Shown: positions 36,103 through 45,409 of the stretch, one piece after another
How positions within the stretch are numbered: the first letter of the stretch is position 1
How the letters are laid out: every line of letters starts with the position of its first letter
NCBI RefSeq assembly: GCF_944383115.1
Contig: NZ_CALWOJ010000155.1
Span: forward strand, 1 to 64,000
DNA: 64,000 nucleotides
DNA from: an uncultured Flavonifractor sp.
GTDB taxonomy: Bacteria > Bacillota > Clostridia > Oscillospirales > Oscillospiraceae
Direction of reading: 5' to 3'
Made by a program: the position numbers and the translations under genes
The notes under the pieces: generated by a model
Seen by the model: only the letters and a program-made list of their open reading frames with translations
Databases searched by the model: none
What the model was told of the DNA's origin: nothing

Positions 36103-37439
36103 TTCGTGGCCTCCTTTCCGGCGTTCCGGCGGCGGGCAAAGAGGATGTCGCTGAACTCCTTATCCCCCAGCATGCCCTGCCGGAAGAAGAGCACCACCAC
36201 CATGATGATGATGGAGAAGGCCACCATCCGGAAGCCGGTGCGCAACAGCGGGAGCGTCAGCTCGCCGGTGGCGGCGAACCAGGCCAGCCAACCCAGCAAC
36301 AGGATGGCCACAAGGCCCACCAGGGTCTGCTTCCAGACCTGGTTGCTCCCCCGGCGCTCCCGGTGGATCAGCAGGGCACTCCCGCCAATGACCACCACGG
36401 CGAAGATCACCATGAAGGCGATCCGGTTGGGGGCGGTGGGGGAGGCGAAGGTGGTGGCGCTGTCCAGGAAACGGAGCCACCACTCGGCGCAGGCCACGTA
36501 CAGGAAGGTGGCCAGGCAGGAGCCGGAGATGGAGCCGATGCCGCCGATGACCACGATGAGCAGGATCTCATAGGTCATGGTGGAGGTGTACACCTTGGCC
36601 TGGGCGTTGTTCACGAACATGGCGAACAGGGCGCCCCCCACCCCGGCAAAGAAGGAGGAGATGCAGAAGGAGAGCATCTTGTGCTTGGCCAGGTTGATGC
36701 CCATGGCCTCGGCGGCGATCTCGTCCTCCCGGATGGCCTTGAAGGCCCGGCCGTAGGAGGAGTTGATGAGCATGACGATGACCGCGATGCACAAAATGGC
36801 AATGAGGAAGGGGAAGAAGGTGGACAGGCGCAGGATCACCGCCCCGTTGGCGTCGGTGATGTTGAAGTTGTTGAAGGTGGGGATCTGGGTGATCATGTTG
36901 GCGCCGTTGGTGACCGGGCCCAGGGCCTGCCACTGGAAGACGGCCCGGATGATCTCCGCAAAGCCCAGGGTGGCGATGGCCAGGTAATCGCTTTTCAGCC
37001 GCAGCACCGGCAGACCGATGAGCCAGGCAAAGAGCGCGGCCACGCAGCCGGCCAGCAGAATGGCCAGGATCACGCCCAGGATCAGGCCCGTAGGGGTATT
37101 CAACCCGCCGAACAGGTCGGGCAGGGAGAACTTCACCGCCGAGCCGCCGAAGAGGTAATAGACCTGGTCCTTGGCGGCCACAGGCACAGTGAGGATGGCG
37201 TAGGTATAGGCGCCCAGGAGCATGAAGCCTGCCTGCCCCAGGGAGAACAGGCCGGTAAAGCCGTTGAGCAGGTTCATGGACACGGCCACCAGGGAGTAGA
37301 CCGCGCCTTTCTTCAGCACCACAAACAGCTGACTGGTGGGCGAGAGGGTGTTTTCCAACACCACCACCAGAATGAGCAGCGCCGCAGCGGCGGCCAGACC
37401 GATCAGAGCGCCCGTTTTATCTTTTTTCTGCAATGTCAT
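36099..37439 (-). CDS. livM: Branched-chain amino acid ABC transporter permease LivM
   Basis: A 446-residue LivM-type permease. The conserved core (NLLNGFTGLFSLGQAGFMLLGAY, LPVLRLKSDYLAIATLGFAEI, AFKAIREDEIAAEAMGINLAKHK, IGGIGSISGS) forms the membrane pore half. The C-terminal 100 residues add an unusual tail with two or three further hydrophobic segments (IAFMVIFAVVVIGGSALLI, LVGLVAILLLGWLAWFA, MVAFSIIIMVVVLFF). Twelve bases separate it from livH and four overlap with livG, confirming one operon. Confidence 0.92.
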
Positions 37440-37451
37440 CGGGGCACCTCC

Positions 37452-38360
37452 TTAAACCTTATCCGTGGCCTTTTCCCCGAACAATCCCGTGGGCTTGAAG
37501 ACCAGGATGATAATGAGCAGGGCAAAGGTAAATGCGTCCACAAAGGTAGTGGCCCCCTCGAAGGGCAGGATCTTCACGAAGTTTTCACAGATGCCGATGA
37601 GGAAGGCGCCGATCACCGCGCCGGGGATGGAACCGATGCCCCCGAACACCGCCGCCACAAAGGCCTTCAGGCCGGGCATGGAGCCCACCGTGGGCACCAC
37701 GGAGGAGTAAGTGGTGAAGTAGAGCATGGAACCTACCGCGGCCAGGGCGGAACCGATGACGAAGGTGGTGGAAATGACGGAGTTGATCTTGATGCCCATG
37801 AGCTGGCTGGTCTCAAAGTCCTTGGCCACGGCGCGCATGGCCATGCCGATCTTGGTGTTGTTGATCAGCTGTGTGAGCAGAAGCACCAGGGCCACCACCA
37901 GGAAGGGGGTGAGGATGACCACCCACTTGATGGAGGTGCCGGCCACCGTAATGGTGTCGGACAGGAACGGGATGGCGGGGTAGATCATAGGCTGTCCGCC
38001 GGTGATATAAGTAGCGGTATTCTGCAACAGGTAGCTCACGCCGATGGCGGAGATCATGACCGACATACGGGGGGCGGTACGCAGGGGCTTGTAGGCCACC
38101 CGCTCGATGCAGAAGCCCAGAGCGACGGTGAGGATCAGCACCAGCAGGAGCATGACGGGGATGACCAGAGCAGGGGGAAGATAGGCGGCCAGGAAGGTGT
38201 TCAGGTAGATACCCAGCAGGCCGGCCACCATGAACACGTCGCCGTGGGCAAAGTTAATCAGGCGCAGAATACCGTACACCATCGTGTACCCAATGGCGAT
38301 GAGGGCGTATTGTCCGCCCACGGAGATGCCGAACAACAGAGTGGAGATAAAAAATTCCAT
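37452..38360 (-). CDS. livH: Branched-chain amino acid ABC transporter permease LivH
   Basis: A 302-residue LivH-type permease with the family hallmarks GYTMVYGILRLINFAHGDVFM, RAVAKDFETSQLMGI and AAVFGGIGSIPGAVIGAFLIG. The start is ATG 38360 (MEFFISTLLFG) after GGGAGGAAA; the frame runs on to 38498 through a GC-rich hairpin region that is not coding. It forms the pore with LivM. A 167-bp spacer with hairpins separates it from the receptor gene livJ upstream. Confidence 0.93.
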   Translation of the reverse strand: MEFFISTLLFGISVGGQYALIAIGYTMVYGILRLINFAHGDVFMVAGLLGIYLNTFLAAYLPPALVIPVMLLLVLILTVALGFCIERVAYKPLRTAPRMSVMISAIGVSYLLQNTATYITGGQPMIYPAIPFLSDTITVAGTSIKWVVILTPFLVVALVLLLTQLINNTKIGMAMRAVAKDFETSQLMGIKINSVISTTFVIGSALAAVGSMLYFTTYSSVVPTVGSMPGLKAFVAAVFGGIGSIPGAVIGAFLIGICENFVKILPFEGATTFVDAFTFALLIIILVFKPTGLFGEKATDKV

Positions 38361-38527
38361 AGAATTTCCTCCCGATTTTTTCTGTGTGGTTGGGACGCTG
38401 GGCTGTCTCAAAAAGAGGAGAAGCCCGCCTCCTTTTGAGGCGGCCCAGCCGGGGGCGCGGGGTAGAATCTGGCGGGGACCCCGGAGGGCCCCCGCCAAAA
38501 AACCGGTCCGTTGTGTGCGGGGGAGGC
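38361..38527 (-). promoter_or_regulatory. Hairpin-rich livJ-livH spacer, possible attenuator
   Basis: On the minus strand this spacer carries two GC-rich inverted repeats (around 38475-38505, GGCGGGG/CCCCGCC arms, and around 38400-38440, GCCTC/GAGGC arms). Such structures between a receptor gene and its transporter often let the receptor be expressed above the membrane parts; that role is inferred. Confidence 0.45.
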
Positions 38528-39745
38528 TTACTCAGCCACTGTCTGCTGGGTTTCCAGCTCCCAGGCACCGTCGTTGGTGGAGTGCTTGATGTAGGCGGTA
38601 TCGCGCACCGCGTCGCCGTTGGTGTCGTCAAAGGCGATGTGGCCGGACACGCCGTCATACTCCACATCCCACAGCGCGGCCTTGATGGCGGCGGGATCCA
38701 CGGAGTCGGCGGCCTTGATGGCCTCCAGAGCCACATAATAGGCGTCATAGCCCATAGCGGTGACGGCAGCCACGGTGTCGTTGCCGCCGTTGGCCTCCAG
38801 AGCGCCGGAGGCGGTATTGATGTAGTTCTTCACGCCTTCGTCAAAGGTGGGATTGCCGCCCTCCTGATAGAAGGTGGAGACGTACAGCTGGATGTCGGTG
38901 CCCTTGGCGGCCTCCAGAACCATGTTGTCGTCCAGCGTGTCAGAGCCCACGAAGGGAATGTCCAGACCCAGAGAGGCGGCCTGGGTGATGATCTGGGTGG
39001 CATAGGCGATGGACACGGGGGTGAAGATAACGTCGGCGCCGCTGGCCTTGGCCTTGTTCAGGTAGGAGTTGAAGTCGGAGTTGTTGGTGGGGAAGGAGTC
39101 GGTGATCACGGTGCCGCCGGCGGCCTCGAAGGCGGTCTTAAAGAAGGCGATCAGGCCCTGGTCGTACTCGTTGCCCGCCTCGCCCAGGCAGTAAGCGGTC
39201 TGAGCCTGGAACTTATCCATAGAGAAGTTGGCCAGAACAGTGCCCTGGAAGGGATCCAGGAAGCAGATGCGGAAATAGTAGTCGTTGCCGGCGGTGACGT
39301 TGGGGTTGGTGCAGGTCACGCCGATGGCGGGGATGCCGGCATTGCCGAAGGTGGGGCCGGCGGCAATGGACACGCCGGAGCCGTAGGAACCCAGCACCAG
39401 AGCCACGCCCTCGCTGACCAGCTGAGAGGCGGCGGTGGGAGCCTTATCCGTGGAGGAGCCGTTGTCGGCGTATACCAGCTGAACCTGATACTCTTCGCCG
39501 CCCACGGTGACGGTGGGGGTCTCAGAGTTTGCAAACTGCATGCCCAGCATCTCCTTCTTGCCGCCGGAAGCGGAGTCGCCGGTGGCGGGTTCAAAGACGC
39601 CGATCTTGATTACCTTGTCACCGGCGGGAGCGGAGCCGTCGGGAGTGGAGGCATCGCCGGAAGGGGAAGTTCCGCCGCCGCAGCTGGCCAGCAGGCCCAG
39701 CAGCATGGCGGAGGAGAGAACGCTTGCAAGAAACTTTTTCATCAT
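38528..39745 (-). CDS. livJ: Branched-chain amino acid ABC transporter substrate-binding lipoprotein LivJ
   Basis: A 405-residue type-I periplasmic binding lipoprotein. The start is ATG 39745 after AAAGGAG; residues 1-22 are a lipoprotein signal with lipobox LLASC, then a Gly/Ser/Asp-rich linker and the Leu/Ile/Val-binding fold (KIGVFEPATGDSASGGKKEMLGMQ, AVIGV-type TCTNPNVTAG, AYCLGEAGNEYDQGL, GADVIFTPVSIAYATQII, GYDAYYVALEAIKAA). It is the receptor of the LivHMGF importer. It is the first gene of the operon with a good promoter about 85 bp upstream. The exact amino acid ligand cannot be read from sequence. Confidence 0.92.
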   Translation of the reverse strand: MMKKFLASVLSSAMLLGLLASCGGGTSPSGDASTPDGSAPAGDKVIKIGVFEPATGDSASGGKKEMLGMQFANSETPTVTVGGEEYQVQLVYADNGSSTDKAPTAASQLVSEGVALVLGSYGSGVSIAAGPTFGNAGIPAIGVTCTNPNVTAGNDYYFRICFLDPFQGTVLANFSMDKFQAQTAYCLGEAGNEYDQGLIAFFKTAFEAAGGTVITDSFPTNNSDFNSYLNKAKASGADVIFTPVSIAYATQIITQAASLGLDIPFVGSDTLDDNMVLEAAKGTDIQLYVSTFYQEGGNPTFDEGVKNYINTASGALEANGGNDTVAAVTAMGYDAYYVALEAIKAADSVDPAAIKAALWDVEYDGVSGHIAFDDTNGDAVRDTAYIKHSTNDGAWELETQQTVAE

Positions 39746-39832
39746 TCTGACTCCTTTCACAAGTAGGCTGTTCGCGCGGATTTGCCGCGGAATGTCTCTG
39801 CAACAAATACATTTGTACACGAACACGATCAC

Positions 39833-39861
39833 ATTATACGCTGTTATTCGAGAAAATGCAA
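39833..39861 (-). promoter_or_regulatory. Promoter of the liv operon
   Basis: Minus strand TTGCAT (39861-39856), 17-bp spacer, TATAAT (39838-39833). The rest of the 39746-40138 gap holds a terminator at its right part and no gene I can support. Confidence 0.75.
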
Positions 39862-40004
39862 TCCGAATTTGCAAAGTATTTTCCGAAATATTGCAAAAAG
39901 ACTGTGCCAGGCGGCTTGACGGACAGAAGTGAGGCCTGGAAGAGCTGGGAAAACAAGGGGGGTACGGGTGCGGACAGCAGGCCGTCAGGCAGAATTGCAG
40001 AGAA

Positions 40005-40050
40005 AAAGAGAACTCCTGCGGCGGTGTCAGCCTATGCAGGAGTTCTCTTT
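40005..40050 (-). terminator. Terminator of the 919-residue SLH gene
   Basis: A 15-bp perfect stem (40005-40019 with 40036-40050) with a T-rich run following on the minus strand, about 90 bp after the stop at 40139. Confidence 0.75.
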
Positions 40051-40138
40051 GCTGCTACCTGATCTTCTGTATCAGGATACGCTCATATTCATCTGATGCC
40101 CTGACGTTCTGCCATAGGATTTCTATAGCGGAGCTGGT

Positions 40139-42898
40139 TTATGCCTGCTCCCGATACAGGAAGGTAACGGCCTGGGCGCGGGAAACCACGGCGTCGGGGC
40201 TGAAATGGTTGCCGCCGGTACCGTTGGTGATTTCCTCGGACACAGCCCAGGTTACGGCGTCGGTGTACCAGGCGTCTCCCGCCACATCGTCAAAGCCGCT
40301 GCCGGAGGCTGCGGGAGACCCGGCGGCCCGCCACTGGAAGGTGACGGCCTGAGCGCGGCTTACAGGCGCATGCGGGGCGAAGGTATCCTCGCCGGTGCCG
40401 GTGGTGACGCCGTTCTCCACCGCCCACAGTACCGCGTCATAGTAGTAGTCGTCAGCAGAAACATCCGTAAACGGATTGCTGCCGGTGGCCTTGGGCGCGC
40501 CGTGGGCCCGCCACAGGAAGGTGATCATCTGGGCCCGGGAGACCGTCACATCGGGACTGAAGGTGTCCGCGCCGGTACCGTTGGTGACGCCGTTCTCCAC
40601 CGCCCACAGTACCGCGTCATAGTAGTAGTCCTCTTCCCGGATGTCGGTAAAGGGCGGGGTGACCTCATCAACGATCTCCCGGAAGGCGGCCTGGATGCTT
40701 ACGCTGGAGGCGGGCATGGTGAAGGTGTACGTCCCATCTCCCTTGTCGGTCAGGTCCAGGGCCTTGCCCTGGCGGTCCTCCACGGTCAGACTGCTCAGCT
40801 CATAGCCCTGGTCGGGGGTCACCGTGATGGTGACGGTGGAACCCTTGGAGGCGCGGCTGGGGCTGACCTGGACGGTGCCGTTGGCCACGGCGGAGGGTGG
40901 GGTAATGGAATAGTTGGTGGGGCCGGAGCCGCCGGAGCTGCCGCTGTCCACCTTGCGGAAGGTGGCCGAAACGGTCACGTCAGCGGCGGGCATGGTAAAG
41001 GTGTTGTTAGTCACCGTGATTGGTGTGCCGTCCGCCGTGGTGACGTTCAGGTCGGCCGGCTCATAGCCGCTGTCCGCCGTGATGGTGAGGGTGACAGTCT
41101 CCCCCTCTTTGGCGGTGGCGGAGGACGCGGTAACGGAGCCGTTGGTGGGCTGGGCAACCGTCACCTTATGGGGCTGCCGCTGCTCCATCAGGGCATCGGA
41201 GGAGGCGGGATCGCAGGTTTCACCGCTTTCGGCGGGATAGAGGGTGGCTCCGTTTACAAACCGAACCTTGCCCAGTCCGCTGTTCTGCAGGGTGCCGCCC
41301 ATCTCGTAGATGTGGTATTTGCCCTGGCCGTCAATGGTCAGGGTGGTTCCCTCGGGAACAGCCAGATCCAGCTCGCCGGTGAGCCGCCAGTCCTCCCGGA
41401 GGGTGAGGGTCTTTGCCTCATTGGCAGCAGGGGCGGGGGCAGCAAACAGGGCAAAGGTCCGGACAGGGCTGTCGGTTTTGGCATAGTCCACGCTGTCCCT
41501 GTAGTCCTTCATCTTGGTGTAGTCCAGGCCGATGAGGGTGCGGTAGAGCAGCACGCCCGTCTGGGCGCGGGAAACGGGATCATTGGGGGACAGGGTGTTT
41601 TCGCTGGTGCCGCTGAGCAGGCCCATGCTGACGGCAAAGGCCAGGTAGGGCTTGGAATCGGGGTCGTCAATATCGCCCACATCCGTAAAGCGATCCAGAA
41701 TGGCCAGGTTGCCGCTGGTGGTGGTGATGTTCTGTGTTTGTCTGATCATCTCGAGGATGCCAACAACGGCCTCCTCCCGGGTGGTGGTCTGGCTCCAGTA
41801 GAAGTCGGTAAAAGGATTCTCATCATTTGCCGATTCCGGTATGTCCAGATAACCGGCCTTTCTTACATGGTCGATTGCAGTGGATATGCGGGCTGGGTTG
41901 GTATCGGTGCTGGAAACAGTTCCGTCCATAACAGACAGCAGCACGGCAAACTGGAAACGGGGCGTAATATCATCAGGGCCAAACTGGCCGTCGCCGTAGC
42001 CGATGACAATATTCTGGTTGGCAAGATACATAATGCCGTCGTAGAACCAGTTATCCGGGGCCACATCATGGAAAATGATGTCCTTTTCTTCGCCTTTCTG
42101 CGCCATGAACTGCCCAACCATTTTGGTGGCTGCCGCCACGAGCGTATCATCCTCATCATAACCGGTAGCAGAGAAATCCTTTATGCCGCCGATATTCGTA
42201 TCCCCAAGCGCGGCTTCCCAGGCATCCCAAATCTCTTTGCCGCTTTTTGGCGCGGTGGATACATCGTAGATGTCAGCGTAACCAGGCTTAAGGGCTGAGC
42301 TTACATAAGTTTCAATGCCCGTTGCTGTTCCAATCGTCTGATTGATATCGATGGGGGTTTTGTCTTCCCCCACCACAAAGGGTACGCACTTGCGCACGGC
42401 CAGATACATCCAGGCCATGTATCCCGGCGTGCCGGGTTTCAGGCCTGCTACACCAGTGCCCTTTCCGCCGCCCACAAAGTTGAGTACCCGGTAGGTCAGC
42501 ACGGCAAACTCCGCAAAGCTGACGGGGTCGGCCGCACCCAGGTTGTCCTCCGACTTGCCGTTGACGATGTTCTGCTCATACAGATATGTAATGGCAGCCT
42601 CCTCGCCCACCGGCAGAGTAAACACATCTGCCAGTACCTCACAGGCTGCTGCGCGGTTAAAAGGACTGGGCGCAGTGAGATCAGAGCGCCCCATGTTGTT
42701 CAAAACCGTCTGGGCGGCGCCGGTATCCATCGCTTCGTCACTGGTGCTGAAGATATCGCTGCCATAGAGTTCGTTCAGCACCGTTACCGCAGAGTCAGCC
42801 CAGTGGGGCGTGTCCTCCGCCAGGGCCGCCGTGGGCAGCAGGCCAAGCAGAAGAACCAGACACAGGGCGCCGCTCAGCCATTTTTTGATCAGCCGCAT
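40139..42898 (-). CDS. SLH-domain surface protein (919 residues)
   Basis: A secreted protein with a signal peptide (residues 1-27, ending ALA). Residues about 30-480 contain degenerate SLH-like and helical segments (VSFAEFAVLTYRVLNF, FQFAVLLSVMDG, VSRAQTGVLLYRTL), followed by two divergent InlB/Big-type beta repeats (about 585-660 and 670-745; NGSVTASSATAKEGETVTL and NGTVQVSPSRASKGSTVTI) and three C-terminal SLH repeats (about 750-919). That C-terminal cassette is nearly the same as that of the 2,702-residue protein. It has GAGGAGG before ATG 42898 and a promoter overlapped by palindromes, divergent from an XRE regulator that probably controls it. Binding target unknown. Confidence 0.85.
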   Translation of the reverse strand: MRLIKKWLSGALCLVLLLGLLPTAALAEDTPHWADSAVTVLNELYGSDIFSTSDEAMDTGAAQTVLNNMGRSDLTAPSPFNRAAACEVLADVFTLPVGEEAAITYLYEQNIVNGKSEDNLGAADPVSFAEFAVLTYRVLNFVGGGKGTGVAGLKPGTPGYMAWMYLAVRKCVPFVVGEDKTPIDINQTIGTATGIETYVSSALKPGYADIYDVSTAPKSGKEIWDAWEAALGDTNIGGIKDFSATGYDEDDTLVAAATKMVGQFMAQKGEEKDIIFHDVAPDNWFYDGIMYLANQNIVIGYGDGQFGPDDITPRFQFAVLLSVMDGTVSSTDTNPARISTAIDHVRKAGYLDIPESANDENPFTDFYWSQTTTREEAVVGILEMIRQTQNITTTSGNLAILDRFTDVGDIDDPDSKPYLAFAVSMGLLSGTSENTLSPNDPVSRAQTGVLLYRTLIGLDYTKMKDYRDSVDYAKTDSPVRTFALFAAPAPAANEAKTLTLREDWRLTGELDLAVPEGTTLTIDGQGKYHIYEMGGTLQNSGLGKVRFVNGATLYPAESGETCDPASSDALMEQRQPHKVTVAQPTNGSVTASSATAKEGETVTLTITADSGYEPADLNVTTADGTPITVTNNTFTMPAADVTVSATFRKVDSGSSGGSGPTNYSITPPSAVANGTVQVSPSRASKGSTVTITVTPDQGYELSSLTVEDRQGKALDLTDKGDGTYTFTMPASSVSIQAAFREIVDEVTPPFTDIREEDYYYDAVLWAVENGVTNGTGADTFSPDVTVSRAQMITFLWRAHGAPKATGSNPFTDVSADDYYYDAVLWAVENGVTTGTGEDTFAPHAPVSRAQAVTFQWRAAGSPAASGSGFDDVAGDAWYTDAVTWAVSEEITNGTGGNHFSPDAVVSRAQAVTFLYREQA

Positions 42899-42934
42899 AA
42901 TCGTTCCTCCTCTTTTTGTGTGTTCCCCTTAATT

Positions 42935-42944
42935 CAATATGTTG
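42935..42944. promoter_or_regulatory. Operator-like palindrome CAATATGTTG
   Basis: A near-palindromic decamer just downstream of the predicted transcription start of the SLH gene. Its partner CAATATATTG lies 28 bp away at 42963-42972. Confidence 0.5.
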
Positions 42945-42953
42945 TATTTAGAA

Positions 42954-42982
42954 ATTATAGTGCAATATATTGTTTTCGTCAA
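42954..42982 (-). promoter_or_regulatory. Promoter of SLH gene with palindrome in the spacer
   Basis: Minus strand TTGACG (42982-42977), 17-bp spacer, perfect TATAAT (42959-42954). The perfect palindrome CAATATATTG (42963-42972) sits between the -35 and -10, where a bound protein would block RNA polymerase. Confidence 0.7.
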
Positions 42983-43027
42983 GCAACGCATTGGTTAAAC
43001 TAATGACGGGAGGTGATCAAGCAGCTC

Positions 43028-43387
43028 ATGCGCCAAAAGAAAGCCATCAATGTGGAAGTGGGCCGCCGGATACGGGAGGCCCGGGAGGCTGCCGGCCTGA
43101 CCCAGGAGCGGTTTGCCGAGCTGATCGGCATCTCGCCCCAGAACATCTCCTGTGTGGAGCGGGGCCTGGCCGGCGTATCGCTGACGGTACTGCGGAGGAT
43201 GTGCGAGATCCTCCATGTGTCCAGCGACTCCCTTCTGATGGGCGGATGTGGGGCCAATCATGCAGAAGCCATTGCCCACCGCCTGGAAAAACTCCCCCCG
43301 GAGCAATTCCGGGTGGTACAGGAGGTCATCAACGGTGTGTTGGAATTGACCGCCCTGCCCGACCAAAGTAAAGGACCGGAATCGTGA
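43028..43387 (+). CDS. XRE-family transcriptional regulator
   Basis: A 119-residue protein with an N-terminal Cro/cI helix-turn-helix (GRRIREAREAAGLTQERFAELIGISPQNISCVERG, about 12-45) and a short C-terminal tail. The start ATG 43028 follows GGGAGGTGATC at 43008-43018, an extended anti-Shine-Dalgarno match; the GTG at 43013 lies inside that site and is not plausible. It is divergent from the 919-residue SLH gene across 130 bp containing two CAATATRTTG palindromes, so it is the likely regulator of that promoter and perhaps of itself. The stop lies inside the terminator stem. Confidence 0.88.
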   Translation: MRQKKAINVEVGRRIREAREAAGLTQERFAELIGISPQNISCVERGLAGVSLTVLRRMCEILHVSSDSLLMGGCGANHAEAIAHRLEKLPPEQFRVVQEVINGVLELTALPDQSKGPES

Positions 43388-43415
43388 TGATGGTATCACG
43401 GTTCCGGTCCTTTTT
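43373..43415 (+). terminator. Terminator of the XRE gene
   Basis: A 16-bp stem (43373-43388 with 43395-43410, one wobble) and a T run. The last codons of the XRE gene are inside the stem; it also faces the convergent kinase gene. Confidence 0.85.
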
Positions 43416-43444
43416 GGAATGCAGATCTGCACAATCTGCCGGAA

Positions 43445-45409
43445 TCAGTAGGTCCGCAGCTGGAAGGTATGGCCGGGACAGGACGCCTCCACCAGCGCCG
43501 CCTGTCCCTGGGGCACCACCACCACCCAAAGGGCGGGCAGCTGATTCAGGGGCGAGAAATCGGTGACCGCCAGATCCTCCAGCTGTACATAGTTCAGCTG
43601 AGGCAGTCCCGCCAGCGGGGACAGATCGGTAACAGCATTGAATCCAATGGACAGGGTGTACAGGCGGGTGAGGGATTCCACCCCCTCCAGACTTTCCAGG
43701 CTGCCCTTGTGGATGCCCAGCACTTCCAGCCCGCTCATGCCGGCCAGGGCTGTGAGATCCGGGGCGTAGTAATCTCCGATGCCCAGCGATTTCAGATCGG
43801 TAAGGGTACTGGCCGCCGCCACGGCGTCCTCATTGGGGTCCCAAAGCTGCAATTCCTCCAGCGCGATCTGTCGGGTGAGGGGCTCCCAGCTGCCGTCCTT
43901 TGGTATGGTCAGCCTCAGGCTCAGCTTGCGCAGGGTAAGTCCATCCAGAAAGGACAGGCTGTCCACCGCCCCGATGCCCGTGCTGCTGCCCCCCTCCACA
44001 GCCAGGGTTTCCAGCCGATTCAGTCCGGACAGGGCGCTGTAATCGGTGCCGGGATTGCCCCCCAGATACAGGGTCTCCAGCTCCGTCAGGGTGCCCAGAG
44101 GGGAAAAGTCCACAATCTGATCCTCGCACAGGGCCAGCGTGGTCAGCGGTAAGCCCTCCAAAACAGAAATGTCCCTGATTTCCTGACGGCAAAGATACAG
44201 TTCCTGGAGGTTTGGCATATAGCCCAGAAGCTCCAGGTCGCTGTCGGTGATGTCCCCCAAAGGCTGATCCCCCTGGTACTCATTGCCGATAAAACAGCCG
44301 ATCCGGTAGTCAAAGCTCTGCTCCTGGTCAAAGGTACGCTCCCCCACAGCCGCCAGACGGCGGATCTGAGACAGCTGGTCGTAAGTGATCTCTCCCTCCG
44401 CCTGTCCCAGGGCCTGCCGTACAGCGGCCTCCATCGTGCGGGAGGTAAATGTAACCGCCTGCACCTCGGGGGAAGGTGCCGGGCTTTCCACGCCCGCCGG
44501 ATGGAGCGGAGGCGCTCCGAACCGAGATACCCCCATTCCCACAGCCGCCGCCAGGGCCACTGCCAGCACCGCAGCCCCGATGATCCGCCTGCGCTGCCGC
44601 CGGGGCATTTGTCCCGCCAGCGCCGCGGAAAAGGAAGCGGAATCCTGAAACCGATCTTCCGGTGAAAACGCCACCGCTTTCTCCAGCACATGGCGCAGAT
44701 GGGGAGAGACTTCTTTGGACTCGGCCAGACTGTCCCTGTCGTATTGCCCGGTCAGAAGCCAGATCAGAGTCATACCAAGGGCATAGAGGTCGGTACGCTG
44801 GTCGGTCTGAGCGTAACCGTACTGCTCCGGGGCGGCGGTGACCCGGGTACCCATGTGGCGGGTATCCGTGTCCTTACCGCCTTTGAATTGCCGGGCGGTA
44901 CCGAAGTCCAGCAGTCCTACGCCGCCGTCGGGCAGGAGCATGATGTTCTCCGGCTTGATATCCCGGTGGATCACCGGCGGCTGCTGGTCGTGCAGGGTCC
45001 CCAACAGGGCGCACAGCTTCTGCCCCAGTGAGACGCACAGCGATTCCGGGCAGTGTTCTTTCCCCTCCCGCCACTGGGTCAGGGTCTCGCCGGAGAGATA
45101 GGTACGAAGGAGATATCCTGTTCCGCCTTCTTCAAAGCAGTCCACAGGCTCCGGCACCATCCCCGGCAGGAGAGGGGCCAGCTTTTCCAGAATGCGGTAT
45201 TCTTCCGCCAGGTCTTCCTTGTGGGCCGCGGTCATTTTCAGCACAAAAAACCTGTTGTCGGCCTTGCCGCGCAGCCGCAGAACCAGGCGTCCATCCTCCT
45301 TGCAGGCCAGACAGGACTCCGCCTCATATGCCGCAAGGATACGGTCGGGCAGCGTTATATGCTCGGGAAGAGGGGTAAATTCAGCTAAAAAATGATCGTG
45401 AGCATTCAC
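43445..45409 (-). CDS. Transmembrane Ser/Thr protein kinase with extracellular leucine-rich repeats
   Basis: A 654-residue protein. The N-terminal 265 residues are a Hanks-type kinase: Lys58 in VLKM, catalytic loop HRDIKPEN (148-155), DFG (168-170), APEQ (193-196) and TDLYALG; the glycine-rich loop is atypical. A basic stretch (RRQRRR) precedes a membrane segment at about 276-294. A 100-residue linker leads to at least eight leucine-rich repeats (LQELYLCRQEIRDISVLEGL, LETLYLGGNPGTDYSAL, LYTLSIGFNAVTDLSPL), predicted outside the cell. The kinase should thus couple an external ligand to internal phosphorylation. It overlaps the upstream HTH gene by four bases. No PASTA domains, so it is not a PrkC-type muropeptide sensor. 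Confidence 0.9.
   Translation of the reverse strand: MNAHDHFLAEFTPLPEHITLPDRILAAYEAESCLACKEDGRLVLRLRGKADNRFFVLKMTAAHKEDLAEEYRILEKLAPLLPGMVPEPVDCFEEGGTGYLLRTYLSGETLTQWREGKEHCPESLCVSLGQKLCALLGTLHDQQPPVIHRDIKPENIMLLPDGGVGLLDFGTARQFKGGKDTDTRHMGTRVTAAPEQYGYAQTDQRTDLYALGMTLIWLLTGQYDRDSLAESKEVSPHLRHVLEKAVAFSPEDRFQDSASFSAALAGQMPRRQRRRIIGAAVLAVALAAAVGMGVSRFGAPPLHPAGVESPAPSPEVQAVTFTSRTMEAAVRQALGQAEGEITYDQLSQIRRLAAVGERTFDQEQSFDYRIGCFIGNEYQGDQPLGDITDSDLELLGYMPNLQELYLCRQEIRDISVLEGLPLTTLALCEDQIVDFSPLGTLTELETLYLGGNPGTDYSALSGLNRLETLAVEGGSSTGIGAVDSLSFLDGLTLRKLSLRLTIPKDGSWEPLTRQIALEELQLWDPNEDAVAAASTLTDLKSLGIGDYYAPDLTALAGMSGLEVLGIHKGSLESLEGVESLTRLYTLSIGFNAVTDLSPLAGLPQLNYVQLEDLAVTDFSPLNQLPALWVVVVPQGQAALVEASCPGHTFQLRTY

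Noticed and set aside
36363..38438. A 691-codon plus-strand frame over livM and livH
   Set aside because: Gly/Asp/His-rich mirror of two clear membrane permeases.
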